DNA of 41,670 bases. Source: CAYFUF01 sp964394795. Lineage in GTDB: Bacteria > Bacillota > Clostridia > Tissierellales > Peptoniphilaceae. Below, one piece after another: positions 39,199 to 41,670 of the stretch (positions within the stretch are counted from its first letter, which is position 1; every line of letters starts with the position of its first letter). The stretch spans positions 1 through 41,670 of the forward strand of contig CAYMYX010000012.1 of the NCBI GenBank assembly GCA_964394795.1, in the 5' to 3' direction. Under the pieces are notes generated by a model, which saw nothing but the letters and a program-made list of their open reading frames with translations, ran no database searches and was not told where the DNA came from. Position numbers and translations under genes: made by a program.

Positions 39199-40061
39199 GC
39201 CCTTTCCTCCTCCCCCTTCATCCGTAGCGGGGTTGTGACTAGTCCAATATAGTTTAAGATGGCGAATAAATTGAGTAAGTTAGGACCACTTCCACCCAAG
39301 ATGGGGAAGTAGTACCACTTCAATTCTCCGGCAAAAGCGGTTGCCAAGATGACCCCCACATGGAGGGCCATAATGCCCAGATTCACCTTATCTGCCTTTG
39401 TCCAACTGTAGATCGAAAAGCTGGTTCTCCCCTTAAGCCCGTATCCCCTTGCCGTCATAGAGTCCGACGTATCGACGGCATTCTCCAAAGCCCAGCTCAC
39501 CGTGATGGACAAAATATTGAGTCCGTTTCTAGCCCGTTGCCAGAGATTCCCGGAGGACGGGTCCCGACCAATCTGCTTCTGGCTCTGGGCAACCTTCTTC
39601 ATCTGTTGCCCAAACAAAGGCACAAAGCGGAGGCACATGGAGAGGACCAAGGATAGTGAAGGAATGGCTCGGCCGAACAAGTAGACAAACTTGTCCGAAG
39701 TCAGGACTTGGTTCATGCAAGAGAACCACAAAAGAGCCGCCGCTAACATCAAGCCGGCTGCCAAACCATAGATAATGGATTCTAAAGTCAGCGGATTTCC
39801 GGTGGGCAGGTAGGTCAAAATCGTAGCCCCCGCATGATTAAATAGCGGGTTCATTATAGCCGCCAATAGAATAAGGGGAAGGGCAGCCAACAGGCTCCTA
39901 GAAAACTCCTTCTCCCCTTTTACACTTCGCAAATACACCGCCGCTCCCATAAAGGAAATGAGGAGCATGACGGGGTGCATCAAAAACATGGTGAAGGCGA
40001 TGGTAAAAAAGAAATAGAAGAAGTTTACCACCGGGTGAGCCCTAGAAAAGGCGTCTCGCAT
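39171..40061 (-). CDS. ecfT: ECF transporter transmembrane scaffold EcfT
   Basis: A 296-residue membrane protein, the T component linking the ATPases to the S component. The coupling-helix motif is seen in ENAVDTSDSMTARGYGLKGRT; the X-R-G signature appears once clearly (ARG), whereas EcfT proteins usually have two, the other probably diverged within LCLRFVPLFGQQMKKVAQSQKQIGRD-like sequence. About six hydrophobic segments are seen. ATG 40061 overlaps the DUF4430 gene stop (TGATG), and the 3' end overlaps the fused ATPase gene. Confidence 0.88.
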   Translation of the reverse strand: MRDAFSRAHPVVNFFYFFFTIAFTMFLMHPVMLLISFMGAAVYLRSVKGEKEFSRSLLAALPLILLAAIMNPLFNHAGATILTYLPTGNPLTLESIIYGLAAGLMLAAALLWFSCMNQVLTSDKFVYLFGRAIPSLSLVLSMCLRFVPLFGQQMKKVAQSQKQIGRDPSSGNLWQRARNGLNILSITVSWALENAVDTSDSMTARGYGLKGRTSFSIYSWTKADKVNLGIMALHVGVILATAFAGELKWYYFPILGGSGPNLLNLFAILNYIGLVTTPLRMKGEEERAWKRTQLKI

Positions 40062-41032
40062 CAGTCGCCTCCGCCTATGCTAGCCCCTTCTCCGCCAACA
40101 TCTCTACCAAGATCCAGGGTGTAGACCATATTGATGGCGTCTCCCGGAGACAATTGGTAGCGGGACATGCCGTAATTAGGGAACCACCCGTTGACGCTGT
40201 ACATCCAGCCCGACAGCGGCCCACCAGCCAATTCGTATAAGTTATTGATTGCCTCAATATAGGCGGAGTTGTACATGGGGGTGCTGCGGAAGCTCATGTG
40301 TATGCCCGACTCCCTCATCGTCCTTTCCAAAACATCAAAGGCGCTCTCCCCCTCATAGTAAGGAATGTCGATGCCTGAGAAGATGACTCCCGATTCGGGC
40401 ACGAGACCTCGCAAGTTTTCCTCCAGCACCTCCGGATTGGCCACCAAGGTATCCACCCGGACTTGAAGGCTTACGTAACCCGCAACTTCGTCTCCCTCCT
40501 CGACCTCTTCCGGTTCCACCGGCTGTGGCTTATCTTCGGGCACTGGGTCGGTGGAATATTGGTCTTGGCTCGTCTCCGACGATGTCGTTTCTTGGGTCGG
40601 TTCGCTGGAAGCAGGTAGAGTCGCAACAGGTGTTTCTTCGCTGGCGACTTCTGCCGGCTCATCCTCCGACGAAACCATCTCCGAAGATTGCTGGGTACTT
40701 GATTCACTTACAACAGACTCCTCTGACGCTACCGGCTTTTCCTCAGCGATTGTAATTTCCACTTGCTCGAGGCTGGTACTTTCTTGACTATCCCCATCCT
40801 CGCTTACAACCGTCGATGTTTCACTAACTTCCTTGCTGCTTACTTCTTTCGATTCTTCCGTCTTTTCTTCCTTCTCGCTTGAATCCTTACTTTCCTCAGA
40901 TGCCAAGCTGAAGGATGGCTTGTCATCCCTTCCCCCTTGGTTCTGGTTATTCACCAAAAAGACGCCGAGAAGGGCAACCGCCAAGAGAATTAAGCCAACG
41001 GCTATCTTCTTAATATGCTCTCGCCGTATCAT
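40061..41032 (-). CDS. Membrane-anchored DUF4430 (transcobalamin-like) ligand-binding protein
   Basis: A 323-residue protein: an N-terminal signal anchor (about 8-27, KKIAVGLILLAVALLGVFLV), then about 155 residues rich in Ser, Glu, Thr and Val (roughly 30-190), a flexible stalk through the wall. The C-terminal DUF4430 domain (about 195-315) has GESAFDVLERTMRESG, AINNLYELAGGPLSGWMYSVNG and YQLSPGDAINMVYTLDLGRDVGG. DUF4430 is the domain found in the beta part of transcobalamin and intrinsic factor. ATG 41032 follows AAAGGGGAG. Translationally coupled to ecfT, so it most likely delivers substrate to the ECF complex. No lipobox is present. Confidence 0.88.
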   Translation of the reverse strand: MIRREHIKKIAVGLILLAVALLGVFLVNNQNQGGRDDKPSFSLASEESKDSSEKEEKTEESKEVSSKEVSETSTVVSEDGDSQESTSLEQVEITIAEEKPVASEESVVSESSTQQSSEMVSSEDEPAEVASEETPVATLPASSEPTQETTSSETSQDQYSTDPVPEDKPQPVEPEEVEEGDEVAGYVSLQVRVDTLVANPEVLEENLRGLVPESGVIFSGIDIPYYEGESAFDVLERTMRESGIHMSFRSTPMYNSAYIEAINNLYELAGGPLSGWMYSVNGWFPNYGMSRYQLSPGDAINMVYTLDLGRDVGGEGASIGGGD

Positions 41033-41044
41033 GTTCTCCCCTTT

Positions 41045-41075
41045 CACAAAAGGGCAAAGCAAACCGCTTTGCCCT
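41045..41075 (-). terminator. Intercistronic hairpin within the DUF4430/ECF operon
   Basis: On the minus strand GGGCAAAGC-N5-GCTTTGCCC forms nine perfect pairs followed by TTTTG, between the surface-protein stop and the DUF4430 ribosome binding site. The short T run suggests partial termination or mRNA processing, giving more surface protein than transporter. Confidence 0.7.
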
Positions 41076-41091
41076 CGTCATTTTATTCTTC

Positions 41092-41670
41092 TTACTTCGT
41101 CTCTTCTTCCTTCTTTTTGCCATGAAGGGTGACGAAAAGGAGTAAACCAGCTGCTCCTCCACCAATGATCACTATCGGTAAGATGCCGTCGTCACCGGTT
41201 TTAGGAGATCTTCCTGTGCTAGTACTTGGTTTCTTCGTGCCTCCAGTATTGGACGTGTTCCCTCCAGGAGTAGGAGACTTCTCCACTTCCTCAGACTCGC
41301 TTGCTTCGGAGCTATCGTCCAAGCTCTCTTCGCTGCTTTCCTCCACAGGATCTTCTACGTAATCTAGGGCAGTTAACAGGTTGGAGATGCTCTCGTTGAT
41401 CGCTTCTTGGTTTGCTTCCAAGTTTTTAACGGTTACCATGCTCGCCTCATACGCCTCCAAGACGTGGTCCTCGCTCAAGCGGGCAACCAAGTCAGGATTG
41501 GAATTGATTTGAGCGATCAGGGCGGTTAAGGCTTCTCTGTCGGCAGGTTCAATAAGGGATCCGTCCCAGCCATGGCCAATGTCTTTACCCCATTCATGAA
41601 GGGAGAACTGGAGGCGAACCACGTCGCCATCCTCTAGGACGTACTCGGACATCCCTACCATAGGGGACAC
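41092..41670 (-). CDS. Wall-anchored surface protein, C-terminal part (DUF4430-like end, SPKTG anchor)
   Basis: The 3' part of a gene entering from the right edge; 192 residues are visible and the true start is outside. The first visible residues (YVLEDGDVVRLQFSLHEWGKDIG) resemble the end of a DUF4430-type domain. A helical stretch (about 45-100), an acidic Ser/Glu-rich linker and a Gly/Thr/Ser/Pro spacer follow. The C-terminus is a sortase signal: SPKTG, a hydrophobic segment (ILPIVIIGGGAAGLLLFVTL) and the basic tail HGKKKEEETK. SPKTG differs from LPxTG at the first position. The protein would sit covalently on the wall and hand substrate to the membrane-anchored partner encoded next. Confidence 0.85.
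   Translation of the reverse strand: MSPMVGMSEYVLEDGDVVRLQFSLHEWGKDIGHGWDGSLIEPADREALTALIAQINSNPDLVARLSEDHVLEAYEASMVTVKNLEANQEAINESISNLLTALDYVEDPVEESSEESLDDSSEASESEEVEKSPTPGGNTSNTGGTKKPSTSTGRSPKTGDDGILPIVIIGGGAAGLLLFVTLHGKKKEEETK

Noticed and set aside
1..41670. CRISPR array, rRNA or origin of replication
   Set aside because: No regularly spaced identical repeats, no rRNA-like sequence and no DnaA-box cluster were seen.

Overview
The window looks like chromosomal DNA of a mid-GC fermentative Gram-positive bacterium (Bacillota). The signs are SD-rich starts with many TTG initiators, ECF-type vitamin transporters, a TPP riboswitch before thiT, a sortase-type wall anchor, TrkH/TrkA and citrate-lyase genes. 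The anchor motif SPKTG is of a kind described for clostridial sortases, while the general gene set would also fit Lactobacillales, so I do not name a genus. The sequence is a draft: a run of exactly 100 N lies inside cysK.

Layout. 1-2 kb (minus): citrate utilisation (citE start, citD, a 2HCT transporter). 2.2-4.2 kb (minus): an ABC-F protein preceded by a 10-codon leader and a Shine-Dalgarno hairpin, then tRNA-Pro(GGG). 4.3-8.5 kb (plus): a heterodimeric ABC exporter behind a 10-codon leader peptide and a four-segment attenuator, then a GNAT gene. 8.5-9.4 kb: TPP riboswitch and thiT. 9.5-10.8 kb: cysK-cysE. 11-12.9 kb: an extracytoplasmic lipoprotein flavin reductase. 13-14.6 kb (minus): MarR regulator, OsmC protein, small GNAT. 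14.7-19.6 kb (minus): an ArsR-like regulator overlapping two ABC half-transporters. 19.8-21.5 kb (plus): a PopT/DUF368 lipid-carrier transporter coupled to a NYN RNase-like protein. 21.7-22.8 kb: glycerol dehydrogenase. 22.9-25.2 kb: an ImmR/ImmA-type repressor-protease pair divergent from a Y-family DNA polymerase, with repeated operator-like sites between them. 25.3-26.3 kb: a PfkB-fold protein that has lost its catalytic motif. 26.3-29.7 kb: two copies of a small inverted-repeat element bracketing DUF951, MscS, a membrane-anchored protein of unknown function and a 5'-truncated VOC gene. 29.8-36.6 kb (minus): a CNNM/CorC protein, PPC-ttcA-uppP, and trkA-trkH. 36.7-41.7 kb (minus): a wall-anchored surface protein, a membrane-anchored DUF4430 protein, EcfT, and a single polypeptide joining two ECF ATPases to an S component.

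How it fits together. Several units respond to small molecules: two antibiotic-type leader systems (ABC-F and the ABC exporter), the TPP switch, a probable thiol MarR/OsmC pair, and a damage-type ImmR/ImmA/polymerase module. Two unlinked loci serve the undecaprenyl-phosphate cycle (PopT and UppP). The most distinctive system is the DUF4430/ECF operon. It reads as a capture relay from cell wall to membrane anchor to permease for a cofactor, plausibly a corrinoid because DUF4430 is the domain shared with animal transcobalamin and intrinsic factor. The four-segment attenuator with a KLRLR-containing leader is the best-supported regulatory find.
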